Below, one piece after another: positions 7,450 through 14,552 of a stretch of 23,619 nt of DNA. The DNA comes from Gelidibacter sp035515035 (GTDB taxonomy: Bacteria > Bacteroidota > Bacteroidia > Flavobacteriales > Flavobacteriaceae), in assembly GCF_035515035.1 (NCBI RefSeq), contig NZ_DATJCA010000150.1, positions 1-23,619 of the forward strand. Reading direction: 5' to 3'. The translations under genes and the position numbers were made by a program. The notes beneath the pieces are model-generated. The model was not told the origin of the DNA. It worked only from the letters and a program-made list of their open reading frames with translations, and did not search any database. How positions within the stretch are numbered: position 1 is the stretch's first letter; each line of letters opens with the position of its first letter.

Positions 7450-8493
7450 TTATTTTCTTTCATCCACTTCAAGTCGCTCTTCACTATTGGCAAGATACCA
7501 AGCGGTTGAAAATATAAGTTGTGCACGTTTTTGCAATAATGGATAGTTGATTTTGTCTGGGGTATCCGTAGGTTGGTGGTAGTCTTGATGTTCCCCATTA
7601 AAATAAAAAATGACCGGAATATTTCTGTAAGCAAAATTATAATGGTCAGAGCGGTAATAATAACGGTTAGAATCGCCTTCGGCATTATATTTATAATCGA
7701 GTGTCAAGTTTGTAAATTGATCATTTGCTGCTTCAGATATATAGTGGAGCTTGGTACTCAGCCTGTCCGCGCCAATGATATAGACATAATCTTCCTGTTG
7801 CTTTACTTCGTAGAATTTATCCACACGTCCTATCATGTCAATATTCAAATTTGCTACAGTATTTTCCAAGGCATAAATAGGATGTTTTACGTAGTAATTG
7901 GAGCCTAAAAGTCCGATCTCTTCAGCGGTCAAATGCAAAAATAGAATAGTCCTTTTTGGGCCATAACCATCTTTTTTTGCCAATGCAAATGCCTGAGCCA
8001 TCTCCATAACGGCAGCGGTCCCTGAGGCATTGTCATCAGCACCAAAGTACATTACCTCATTGGTGGTTCCTAGATGGTCTAAATGTGCCGATATCACAAT
8101 GACTTCTTCAGGATATTCTGAGCCCTCAATATAAGCAACAACATTTTGTGAACTTGGACTTTCTTTTGAAAAATAAGATTTTGGAATTCTTTGATAATAA
8201 TTATCATAACCCAAAGGCGATTGAATATCGTTATCTACATAAAAGTCCTTCAGGAAGTTTGAAGCGCGATGAAAGCCCATTTGACCCGTTTCCCTACCTT
8301 CAAAATCTGATGAGGACAAGGTATAGACGTGGGCACTTAATTCTTCAGATGTTATGGTGTTACCGTATTTTATAATCATTTCCGGATTCTCGAATACAAT
8401 GCTTTTTTTTAGATTTTCAATTTTCTGGGTGTATCTAAGATTTGCGCAAGAACCTACAAGTGTCAATGCAGAAGCAATGAGGAGTGCTTTCAT
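7450..8493 (-). CDS. M28 family zinc peptidase lipoprotein lacking the PA domain
   Basis: A 347-residue paralogue of the downstream peptidase. The signal peptide and lipobox end at Cys16 (LVGSC). The N-terminal segment (43-105) and the M28 domain (115-340) align with the neighbour throughout: GNTITSEEL against GNSITSDEL, DFEGRETG against EFEGRDTG, and NVVAYIEGSEYPEE against NVLAFIKGSEKPDE. Metal and catalytic residues are intact: His137, Asp139, Asp153, Glu191/Glu192, Asp219, His284 and His306. The PA insert of the neighbour (about 180 residues) is replaced by a linker of about 10 residues near 106-115. The pair therefore arose by tandem duplication with clean loss, or gain, of the PA domain. 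The missing cap should change substrate access. Both genes may share a transcript. Confidence 0.9.
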   Translation of the reverse strand: MKALLIASALTLVGSCANLRYTQKIENLKKSIVFENPEMIIKYGNTITSEELSAHVYTLSSSDFEGRETGQMGFHRASNFLKDFYVDNDIQSPLGYDNYYQRIPKSYFSKESPSSQNVVAYIEGSEYPEEVIVISAHLDHLGTTNEVMYFGADDNASGTAAVMEMAQAFALAKKDGYGPKRTILFLHLTAEEIGLLGSNYYVKHPIYALENTVANLNIDMIGRVDKFYEVKQQEDYVYIIGADRLSTKLHYISEAANDQFTNLTLDYKYNAEGDSNRYYYRSDHYNFAYRNIPVIFYFNGEHQDYHQPTDTPDKINYPLLQKRAQLIFSTAWYLANSEERLEVDERK

Positions 8494-8593
8494 TTGTCAA
8501 GGATTAATTAGAAATCAAATAAAATCATATAAACGGGAAGACAGAAGTAATCCCTCGATTTTGTCATGTATGTAAATTGTTTGTTCAATGGGT

Positions 8594-9004
8594 CTATTGC
8601 TCTTCCAAATCTTCAATGTTGCGGAAATCTTGGTTTTCTAATAGGTCCAGTTCGGCGGCTTCAGTGTCCATATCCATTTCATCAATATCCAATCCTTCTA
8701 AAATTTCTTTGGAATCTTCAACAGATGCTTCTTGTTTTAATTCCAATTCTTCTAGGTTTCCAACTTCTGCCGTATTAAAAATTAGTTTGTAAGTGGATAG
8801 CATTACCGAAATTATGGTCAGTAAAAAGATCAATTGAACTGTCTTTTTTGGCGACTGCTTCCGTTTTGAAAGGTAAAAGGCCACAAACCCGAAAATCAAC
8901 GCTGCGACCGCCGGTAAATAGGCGATTTGGGATAAAGGGGTTACGGACAGGATCACTGCTAAACCTGCAGCAATAAGTCCTAAAACAATAAAAAGCTTTC
9001 TCAT
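8594..9004 (-). CDS. Small membrane protein with acidic C-terminal tail, unknown function
   Basis: 136 residues with three hydrophobic segments (about 4-22, 27-45, 56-74), basic KRKQSPKK between the second and third, and a strongly acidic tail from about 80 to the end (many Glu and Asp). The charge pattern suggests that the loop between segments 2 and 3 faces the cytoplasm and the tail lies outside, but this is inference. I do not recognise the family. It starts 3 bp after the stop of the DUF3108 gene and is almost certainly cotranscribed, so the two may act together in the envelope. The M28 gene follows after 100 bp. Confidence 0.7.
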   Translation of the reverse strand: MRKLFIVLGLIAAGLAVILSVTPLSQIAYLPAVAALIFGFVAFYLSKRKQSPKKTVQLIFLLTIISVMLSTYKLIFNTAEVGNLEELELKQEASVEDSKEILEGLDIDEMDMDTEAAELDLLENQDFRNIEDLEEQ

Positions 9005-9007
9005 AGT

Positions 9008-9790
9008 TTAATTTTTTAATCCGGTTGCTGATTTAATTCTTAGCTCGCCGTTACCCACAGGGATTTTAAATTTCGCATACACCGGAACTTTGTTGGCATC
9101 TGCCGTGAGGTACAACAAATTGTCATTTGAGCTCCCTTTAAGGATATCCTTGCCGTTAATGGATAATGCCAATTTGTAGCATTCTTTTTTGCCTAGTACA
9201 GTATTAATGGTTTCTTTAGTTAGATATTTGACATTGATAACCATTTCTTCGTTGTCAAAAATAACCTTAAAACTTTGAACATCGCCAGGGATGGCTTTAT
9301 GAATGTCCAAATTTCGGATATGGTAAATGGTCGAGACAATATCTTTCGTGTCAGCATTGATTTTGACCGTGGCTGTTTTATCATATATCTCACCTTTACC
9401 GTTCTTTTTACGCATGAGACTTTTAACGGAATTGGTTTTATGGCTAAACGTATATTGCATAAATTTATAGTAGCCACCTTCATTAATGTCACGTTTGTAT
9501 AAGTAGGGGGTTAAACTTGTTGGACTTACGTAACTTTCATATAAATCACGGATTTTGAAAAAACCATCCCACTTGGTATTGGTTACAGCGGTGCACTTGA
9601 GATGTAAAAGTGTGGCTTTTGAAGTTTTAACCTGCCCAGTTTCCATAGTTAGCTGAGCAATGTCCGTCATTAATCCAGACATATTATAAGACGCTGTAAA
9701 GCTTAGTTTTTCACCCACTCCAATGGTGTTGTTTTGTGAACTTAGCTGCGTAGTGAACATCAAAACCAGGAGTAAGAAGAATTGTTTCAT
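9008..9790 (-). CDS. DUF3108 domain-containing exported protein
   Basis: A 260-residue protein with a signal peptide (1-19, no lipobox cysteine, likely cleaved before QNN). The DUF3108 pattern starts at GEKLSFTASYNMSGL (26-40) and is followed by beta-strand-rich sequence with the typical YESYVSP, YKRDINEGGYY and late LYLTADANKVPVYAKF segments. DUF3108 proteins are periplasmic or outer-membrane-associated and of unknown biochemical role, possibly lipid-binding by structural resemblance to lipoprotein carriers. It leads a minus-strand operon with the acidic-tailed membrane protein 3 bp downstream. A perfect -7 box precedes it. Confidence 0.8.
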   Translation of the reverse strand: MKQFFLLLVLMFTTQLSSQNNTIGVGEKLSFTASYNMSGLMTDIAQLTMETGQVKTSKATLLHLKCTAVTNTKWDGFFKIRDLYESYVSPTSLTPYLYKRDINEGGYYKFMQYTFSHKTNSVKSLMRKKNGKGEIYDKTATVKINADTKDIVSTIYHIRNLDIHKAIPGDVQSFKVIFDNEEMVINVKYLTKETINTVLGKKECYKLALSINGKDILKGSSNDNLLYLTADANKVPVYAKFKIPVGNGELRIKSATGLKN

Positions 9791-9807
9791 ATTTAAAAAT
9801 CAGGTGT

Positions 9808-9815
9808 CAAAGATA
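9808..9815 (-). promoter_or_regulatory. -7 promoter element for the DUF3108 operon
   Basis: The minus strand reads TATCTTTG, a perfect TAnnTTTG match, 17 bp before the start codon. The predicted transcript would have a very short leader. Confidence 0.5.
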
Positions 9816-9879
9816 TTTATATATCGATTAATATTGCTCATTTTATTAATAAGGTTTTTAGGTATTTCTTCCTACAGAC

Positions 9880-9897
9880 CAGTCCGGTAAAGGACTG
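9880..9897. repeat. CAGTCC/GGACTG inverted repeat upstream of csbD
   Basis: A perfect 6-bp inverted repeat with a 6-bp spacer lies between the divergent DUF3108 and csbD genes, 116 bp before csbD. There is no T-tract, so a regulator site is more likely than a terminator. It stands out as G+C-rich in an AT-rich gap. Confidence 0.35.
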
Positions 9898-10013
9898 TTA
9901 AATAAAACTTAAATTGCAAAAGCATTAATGATTAAGTCAATTGAGACATCCATTATGGATTGATAGATGTAGTTTTATGGTAGAATTAATAATAACTATA
10001 AAATTTAAATATT

Positions 10014-10199
10014 ATGAACTCAGATCAATTTGAAGGTAAATGGAAACAAATTAAAGGTGAATTCAAAAAGAAATATGGTAAAATCACCGATGATGAATAC
10101 ACTGAAGCTGAAGGCAGCTTTGACAAGTTAGCTGGAAAAGTGCAAGAGCGCTACGGTAAATCAAAAGAAGATTTAAAAAAAGAAATCGATAGTTGGTAG
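10014..10199 (+). CDS. csbD: CsbD family stress protein
   Basis: A 61-residue, highly charged, helical protein with the CsbD/YjbJ signature: FEGKWKQIKGEFKKKYG (6-22) and the second half AEGSFDKLAGKVQERYG (32-48). The family is about 60-70 residues long, so this is full length. CsbD of Bacillus subtilis is under general-stress sigma-B control and the E. coli relative YjbJ is abundant in stationary phase, but no biochemical role is established. It is monocistronic here with a strong terminator 20 bp after the stop. Small stress-type genes follow downstream. Confidence 0.93.
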   Translation: MNSDQFEGKWKQIKGEFKKKYGKITDDEYTEAEGSFDKLAGKVQERYGKSKEDLKKEIDSW

Positions 10200-10219
10200 A
10201 ATGCCAATATTGATTTAAA

Positions 10220-10254
10220 GAAAAGTTCTCAAGCATTATGTTTGAGAACTTTTC
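10220..10254 (+). terminator. Rho-independent terminator of csbD
   Basis: GAAAAGTTCTCAA (10220-10232) pairs perfectly with TTGAGAACTTTTC (10242-10254) around a 9-nt loop. TGTTTAATT follows. Confidence 0.85.
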
Positions 10255-10380
10255 TGTTTAATTATGGTAACCAGCGAGATATGATTTTTCTTAACTTATA
10301 AAAGCAAATCCATTTCAGAAATCTAAATTCGTCTGTTCTTGATCCTTGAATGGAAGAACCTATAAAACAAAAATTAAAGC

Positions 10381-10581
10381 ATGGAAAATCTAGAAGAAAG
10401 AAAACAGAACAATAGAAAAGAGGACATTAAAAGGAATCCTGATTCAGATAAAAACGCTCCATCCAAAGATAAGGAATGGGATCCCGATCGGGATAAGGCC
10501 CAAGATATTACTGAGGAGGAAAAGTTGAAAAACCTTAAAGGCGTTAGGAAACCCAAAAAATCAAACCAAAATGAAAAGTAA
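10381..10581 (+). CDS. Small hydrophilic, probably disordered protein
   Basis: 66 residues composed almost entirely of Lys, Glu, Asp, Asn, Arg, Pro and Ser, with only one Trp and no hydrophobic core. It is likely intrinsically disordered. Its last 11 bp (10571-10581) overlap the start of the thioredoxin gene in another frame, an arrangement that suggests translational coupling and supports it as a real gene. I do not recognise a family. Short hydrophilic proteins beside CsbD genes are often stress-related, but that is only context. Confidence 0.6.
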   Translation: MENLEERKQNNRKEDIKRNPDSDKNAPSKDKEWDPDRDKAQDITEEEKLKNLKGVRKPKKSNQNEK

Positions 10582-10867
10582 ATTTAGTGAAATTATTGAT
10601 TCTAAGACGCCTGTTTTAGTAGACTTTTACGCAGAATGGTGCGGTCCTTGTAAAACGTTGATGCCTATATTGGACCAGGTAAAATCGGAATTGGGCGAGG
10701 CCATAAAAATTATAAAAATAGATGTGGATAAAAATCAGGTGTTAGCGGCCAATTACCAGGTTAAGGGTGTTCCTACTTTAATGCTGTTTAAAGATGGGAT
10801 TCAGGTTTGGCGACAATCAGGAGTGCTTCAAAAAAACGATCTCATTAAGATTGTGCAATCTCATTAA
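10571..10867 (+). CDS. Thioredoxin
   Basis: 98 residues, a minimal single-domain cytoplasmic thioredoxin with no signal peptide. The active site WCGPCK is at 23-28 (Cys24, Cys27). DFYAEW precedes it (18-23), and the cis-proline is Pro68 in KGVPT. It is slightly shorter than the usual 105-110 residues, mainly at the N-terminus. It reduces protein disulfides with electrons from thioredoxin reductase. It overlaps the preceding small gene by 11 bp, so the two are cotranscribed. The context of CsbD and a PNPOx-fold protein suggests an accessory, stress-linked thioredoxin, not the housekeeping one. Confidence 0.93.
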   Translation: MKSKFSEIIDSKTPVLVDFYAEWCGPCKTLMPILDQVKSELGEAIKIIKIDVDKNQVLAANYQVKGVPTLMLFKDGIQVWRQSGVLQKNDLIKIVQSH

Positions 10868-10873
10868 TTTGTT

Positions 10874-10948
10874 ATGACGTTGACACTCAAGCTAGATAAA
10901 CTGACTAATATCATTGTTGCCCTTCTTGTATTGGCGTATCTTGGTTAA
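10874..10948 (+). CDS. Possible 24-residue membrane microprotein
   Basis: An ATG-to-TAA frame of 24 codons starts 6 bp after the thioredoxin stop and ends 17 bp before the next gene. It encodes a polar N-terminus (MTLTLKLDKLTN) and a hydrophobic C-terminus (IIVALLVLAYLG), the shape of a single membrane helix. Placement inside a tight gene row favours translation. Against it, the same bases hold a possible promoter for the next gene: TTG at 10917-10919, 17 nt, then TATCTTGG at 10937-10944. Too short to assign to a family. Confidence 0.3.
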   Translation: MTLTLKLDKLTNIIVALLVLAYLG

Positions 10949-10965
10949 ATAAAACAAATTCCATC

Positions 10966-11421
10966 ATGTACACTACTCTAGACGAAAAGGCCAGCTTAGC
11001 GATTCTTAAAAACGATTATTTAGGGCATTTGTCCTATATCTATCAAAACAGACCTTTTGTGGTTCCCATAACCTATTTTTATGATGCTGAGAGAAATGTC
11101 ATCATTTGCTATTCTGCAGAAGGCCATAAAATGAATGCGATGCGAAAAAATAATGAAGTAGCATTTAACATTGTGGATGTTGATAATCTCACCAAGTGGA
11201 AATCAGTTATGGTCCATGGTAAATTTGAGCAACTCTTTGGCAGTGATGCTAAATCTTATCTCCACGTTTTTTCACTGGGGATCAAAACCCTGATCGCTCA
11301 AAAAGAATTGAAAGAGTTAAGTTTTATTAGTGAATTTTCCAGTAAGGCAATTAATGAGAATATCCCTATGATTTTCATTATTAAAGTGGAAGAGGTCACA
11401 GGTAAGATGCGAAGGGATTAA
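10966..11421 (+). CDS. Pyridoxamine 5'-phosphate oxidase-fold, flavin-binding (NimA-like) protein
   Basis: 151 residues forming the split-barrel FMN-binding fold. The pattern LGHLSYI, then PFVVPITYFYD (30-40), a strand with VIICYSAEGHKMNAMRKN (50-67), NIVD and the buried-Trp/VMVHGKFEQL strand matches the NimA/PNPOx-like group annotated as nitroimidazole-resistance or general stress flavoproteins. These bind FMN or F420/heme and usually reduce small molecules; true PdxH function is unlikely because the family PLP-site residues and C-terminus are absent. It closes the csbD-thioredoxin row and is followed by a perfect palindromic terminator. A redox-protective role is inferred from context. Confidence 0.8.
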   Translation: MYTTLDEKASLAILKNDYLGHLSYIYQNRPFVVPITYFYDAERNVIICYSAEGHKMNAMRKNNEVAFNIVDVDNLTKWKSVMVHGKFEQLFGSDAKSYLHVFSLGIKTLIAQKELKELSFISEFSSKAINENIPMIFIIKVEEVTGKMRRD

Positions 11422-11563
11422 GTTGATAAACGGAAAGTATCAACTTTGTAAACAACAGTTTTATAAAGATTGATAATAAAAATTAGGGACAACTCATATG
11501 GTGCCTCTAACATACAATTCCTTCAAACTATTTCTAAATGTCACGAACTTAACAATAGAGCAC

Positions 11564-11599
11564 AAATAAAATGGACTTCAATTGAAGTCCATTTTATTT
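11564..11599. terminator. Perfect 36-bp palindromic bidirectional terminator
   Basis: Both halves (11564-11581 and 11582-11599) are exactly complementary over 18 bp, with a G+C core GGACTTC/GAAGTCC and A/T-rich ends. It sits between the convergent PNPOx-fold gene and the glutamate-synthase-domain gene and can stop transcription from either side. Confidence 0.9.
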
Positions 11600-11629
11600 A
11601 AATTACTATTTAGTAGTGACGTTATATAC

Positions 11630-13219
11630 TTATTTCATTATACGTGTCAATTGGAAAAACTTCTTATAGCTTTCTGGAATCGTGTTGATATCCAAAAGAG
11701 AATTAGGTTCCATATAAGGGTAAATTTCTTCGTAAGTTTTGACATCGTAAAGTCCCACTCTTTTACTGATATGGTTTCGGGTCAACTCACTAGGATCATT
11801 TAATCCTGCCGCAGCAACAAGCTCTAGAAAACTATGTATTGTTGCTTCATGGTAACGTTTGGCTCTAGGCCATTTGTCTTCTACCACCAGTCCTTTTACC
11901 AAGGAAGCATTTTGTGTGGCCACACCCGTAGGACAAGTATTTAAGTTACACTGTAATGCCTGAATACAACCTACCGCCAACATCATGGCGCGTGCACTAT
12001 TGCAACCATCGGCACCTAGCGCTATGGCTCTGGCCATATGAAAACCTGTAATAATTTTTCCGGCAACAATAACTTTTATTTCCTCGCGTAAGCCAAATCC
12101 AACTAAAGTATCGTGGACAAAAATGAGACCCTCACGAAGCGGCATTCCCATAGAGTTTGAAAATTCTACTGGTGCAGCACCCGTACCTCCTTCACCACCA
12201 TCAATGGTGATAAAATCAGGGGTTATGCCAGTATAGATCATTGCCTCGCAAAAATCCATGAATTCTTGTTTTCTTCCCAAGCAAAGTTTGAAACCAATTG
12301 GTTTTCCATCACTAAGATCTCTAAGTCTTTTAATGAAATGCATAAACTGGATTGGGTCTGCAAAAGCAGTATGAGACGGAGGTGAGTGTACTGAAATCCC
12401 CGGTTTTACGTGTCTGATACGTGCAATCTCTTCGGTGTTTTTGGCCGCTGGTAAAATTCCACCATGGCCCGGTTTAGCACCTTGCGATAATTTGATTTCT
12501 ATCATTTTGACCTGAGGTCGTGTCGCATTTTCCCTGAAAGTAACGTCATTGAAAGTGCCATCATCATTTCTACACCCAAAATAGCCTGTTCCAATTTGCC
12601 AGATAAGGTCGCCACCGTGTTCTAAATGGTAGTCACTAATGCCACCTTCACCAGTATTATGAGCAAAATTACCCATTTTAGCACCTTTGTTCATGGCTAG
12701 TACGGCATTCTTACTAAGAGAACCAAAACTCATTGCTGAAATGTTCAATAAACTAGAAGAGTAAGGTTGTTTACATTCCTTTCCACCAATTAACAATCTT
12801 GGAAATTCACCAATTTCTTTGGGATTTTGCTTGGCATACATGGAGTGTTCCAACCACTCATATCCGGAATGGTAGATGTCCATTTGTGTTCCAAAAGGTT
12901 CAGTATCGGTTTGACCTTTTGCTCTTCGATATATCAAAGATCTTAAGATGCGGTTTAAAGGTCTGCCTTCCGTGTCCGTTTCCACGAAATATTGCATGAT
13001 TTCAGGCCGAATCGATTCAAGCATATAACGTGCCCTACCAATTAAGGGGAAGTTTCTTCGGATGGTATGACTCTTTTGGAAGATGTCAAAAACACCCAAC
13101 ATTATTAATGGGAGAATGATGATAAAAGCCCATAAGATAGGGCTCCAAAATAGCGCTATACCAACGATAGCCACTACTACGATAACCGAAATTAAAATAA
13201 ATTGTTCGCGAACTTTCAT
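11630..13219 (-). CDS. Membrane-anchored FMN-binding glutamate synthase-domain protein
   Basis: 529 residues. Two membrane helices lie at the N-terminus (about 7-24 and 27-45). The rest is the FMN/TIM-barrel synthase domain of GltB: SAMSFGSLS (161-169), NTGEGG (188-193), KPGHGGILP (249-257), DGGEGGTGA (340-348) and the 3Fe-4S cluster cysteines Cys418-x5-Cys424-x4-Cys429 in GCIQALQCNLNTCP. The glutaminase domain of true glutamate synthase is missing, so it cannot take ammonia from glutamine by itself. The YerD-like family is widespread but its reaction is not settled. A 2-oxoglutarate/glutamate-type redox reaction on the inner-membrane face is an inference. It has its own -7 box and is divergent from an RCK_C membrane protein. 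Confidence 0.88.
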   Translation of the reverse strand: MKVREQFILISVIVVVAIVGIALFWSPILWAFIIILPLIMLGVFDIFQKSHTIRRNFPLIGRARYMLESIRPEIMQYFVETDTEGRPLNRILRSLIYRRAKGQTDTEPFGTQMDIYHSGYEWLEHSMYAKQNPKEIGEFPRLLIGGKECKQPYSSSLLNISAMSFGSLSKNAVLAMNKGAKMGNFAHNTGEGGISDYHLEHGGDLIWQIGTGYFGCRNDDGTFNDVTFRENATRPQVKMIEIKLSQGAKPGHGGILPAAKNTEEIARIRHVKPGISVHSPPSHTAFADPIQFMHFIKRLRDLSDGKPIGFKLCLGRKQEFMDFCEAMIYTGITPDFITIDGGEGGTGAAPVEFSNSMGMPLREGLIFVHDTLVGFGLREEIKVIVAGKIITGFHMARAIALGADGCNSARAMMLAVGCIQALQCNLNTCPTGVATQNASLVKGLVVEDKWPRAKRYHEATIHSFLELVAAAGLNDPSELTRNHISKRVGLYDVKTYEEIYPYMEPNSLLDINTIPESYKKFFQLTRIMK

Positions 13220-13241
13220 CTCTTAAAATGGATTTAAAATG

Positions 13242-13249
13242 CAAATATA
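13242..13249 (-). promoter_or_regulatory. -7 promoter element for the glutamate synthase-domain gene
   Basis: The minus strand reads TATATTTG, a perfect TAnnTTTG, 22 bp before the start codon. No -33 element is clear. The remainder of 13250-13475 is an AT-rich divergent spacer. A weaker TGAATTFG-like box, TGAATTTG at 13447-13454, may serve the plus-strand gene. Confidence 0.5.
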
Positions 13250-13475
13250 CTATTCCAAAATTGGATTGCATACTAAAACGAAATAGTTTAAATTAATTTC
13301 TGCATTATTTAATCCTATGTACGAATCGACCCTTAAAAATCGCGGTCATTTTTAAGGATTTATAGACGTATTTTAGCTAAAATGCGTTACCTTTTGGATA
13401 GGAAATGTTCGCATTATTAGCGCTTTATAATCCAAATTGACATCATTGAATTTGCAAGTATAAAAATCGTCCAAT

Positions 13476-14243
13476 ATGATTGCAGCCATCACACTTTTTT
13501 TAGTCGTTTCAATTTCAGCATTGATAACAAAAATTGCTACTATCGCATTGATCCATACCGGCCTCTCTACCGACAGTGCTAAATTTCAGTCACGTTCAGC
13601 ATATACAGGCGTAGGATTCACTACGTCAGAATCTGAAAAAATAATGAACCATCCTGTTAGAAGACGAATTATTTTCAATTTAATGATTATTGGAAATGCC
13701 GGTATCGTGACCGTAATGTCATCACTTATATTAACTTTTATACTTCCAGAAACCTTGGCATCTAAGTTATATGGATTATTGATTGTTGTGGTTGGAATGG
13801 CCCTGGTTTTTTGGGCGATAAGAAGCAAGTGGGTGGACCGCGCATTATCTGCCGTAATCAATAGAATGCTCAAACGTTATACAGATATTGATATACAGGA
13901 TTTTGCAGCGATTTTACATTTGAAAGACGACTTTAAAATTAGTGAAAAGTTAATTTTAGAAAAGGACTGGATGGCGAATAAAGCTATTAGAGATCTCAAC
14001 TTAAGGGAGGAAGGCCTTACCATATTGGGGATTGATAGGCATGGCGACGATTACTTGGGATCGCCAAATGGAAACGCCATAATTTTGCCAGAAGACGTGA
14101 TTACGGTGTATGGAAAATCAGAGGTGATTAACAGTGTTTTTAATCGGAAGCAAGATTTTAAGGCAGAGATAGAGCATAAAGCATTTGTAAAAAAAGAGGA
14201 AGAACGTCTTGAAGAGCAAACACATTCTAAAAAGGAAAATTAA
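13476..14243 (+). CDS. Membrane protein with C-terminal RCK_C (TrkA-C) domain
   Basis: 255 residues: a first helix (2-28), two further helices (about 66-90 and 97-116), a basic linker, an RCK_C domain (about 150-222) with the typical WMANKAIRDLNLREEG and ITVYGK segments, and a charged tail of about 30 residues rich in Glu and Lys. RCK_C domains bind nucleotides or ions and gate K+ transporters. Between the first and second helices, RSAYTGVGFTTSES (40-53) resembles the pore loop of TrkH/KtrB subunits (aromatic-T-x-x-GF-T/S). The protein is too short for a full TrkH pore. It may be a minimal gated channel or a regulator of another transporter. The family is common in Bacteroidota, but I know of no proven function. 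Confidence 0.75.
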   Translation: MIAAITLFLVVSISALITKIATIALIHTGLSTDSAKFQSRSAYTGVGFTTSESEKIMNHPVRRRIIFNLMIIGNAGIVTVMSSLILTFILPETLASKLYGLLIVVVGMALVFWAIRSKWVDRALSAVINRMLKRYTDIDIQDFAAILHLKDDFKISEKLILEKDWMANKAIRDLNLREEGLTILGIDRHGDDYLGSPNGNAIILPEDVITVYGKSEVINSVFNRKQDFKAEIEHKAFVKKEEERLEEQTHSKKEN

Positions 14244-14484
14244 TGGAAATCCCTTTTCAAATCGATGGGGTTTGTCCCAACAGACTTTTATCATTAAATC
14301 AGGATAGGAGGCGTCAGGCGGCAAGCCATGTAAGGGCTGCTCCAACTGATTTCCTTTGAATACGTCTTAAATAAATTATGACCTCATCTAATAGATACTT
14401 CATTAAAACACGGCAAAGAACTAGCCTGGTCCCTCATGGTCCTATGTTTGCACAGGTCTGGGCACTCATCATTTTTAAAATTAT
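14244..14484. other. Intergenic region, includes an unexplained G+C-rich block
   Basis: No supported gene. The block at about 14301-14343 is clearly richer in G+C than its surroundings and holds short self-complementary stretches (AGCC/GGCT around 14325-14337). A second, milder block with CCTGGTCC and ATGGTCC lies at 14426-14445. Neither ends in a T-tract. They could be remnants of a lost gene, a dispersed repeat or a structured 3' region of the RCK_C gene. Confidence 0.35.
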
Positions 14485-14538
14485 AACAAAATTTTAATAA
14501 AAATTAGTTCGCAATGTTATGAACTAGACGTATATTTA
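14485..14538 (+). promoter_or_regulatory. GbsR-type operator-promoter module 1, upstream of gbsR-like gene
   Basis: AACAAAA (14485-14491) is followed by the palindrome TAGTTC-N10-GAACTA (14505-14526) and, 5 bp after GAACT, by the -7-like box TATATTTA (14531-14538). The palindrome covers the region where RNA polymerase would contact -33 and the spacer, so a protein bound there should block transcription. A near copy with the same spacing lies at 15081-15134. Autoregulation by the adjacent GbsR/MarR protein is the simplest reading. Confidence 0.7.
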
Positions 14539-14552
14539 GGAAAAAGTTATAA

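Noticed and set aside
14118..14345. 75-residue minus-strand frame covering the end of the RCK_C gene
   Set aside because: Overlaps a convincing gene on the other strand and shows no recognisable family; treated as a shadow.
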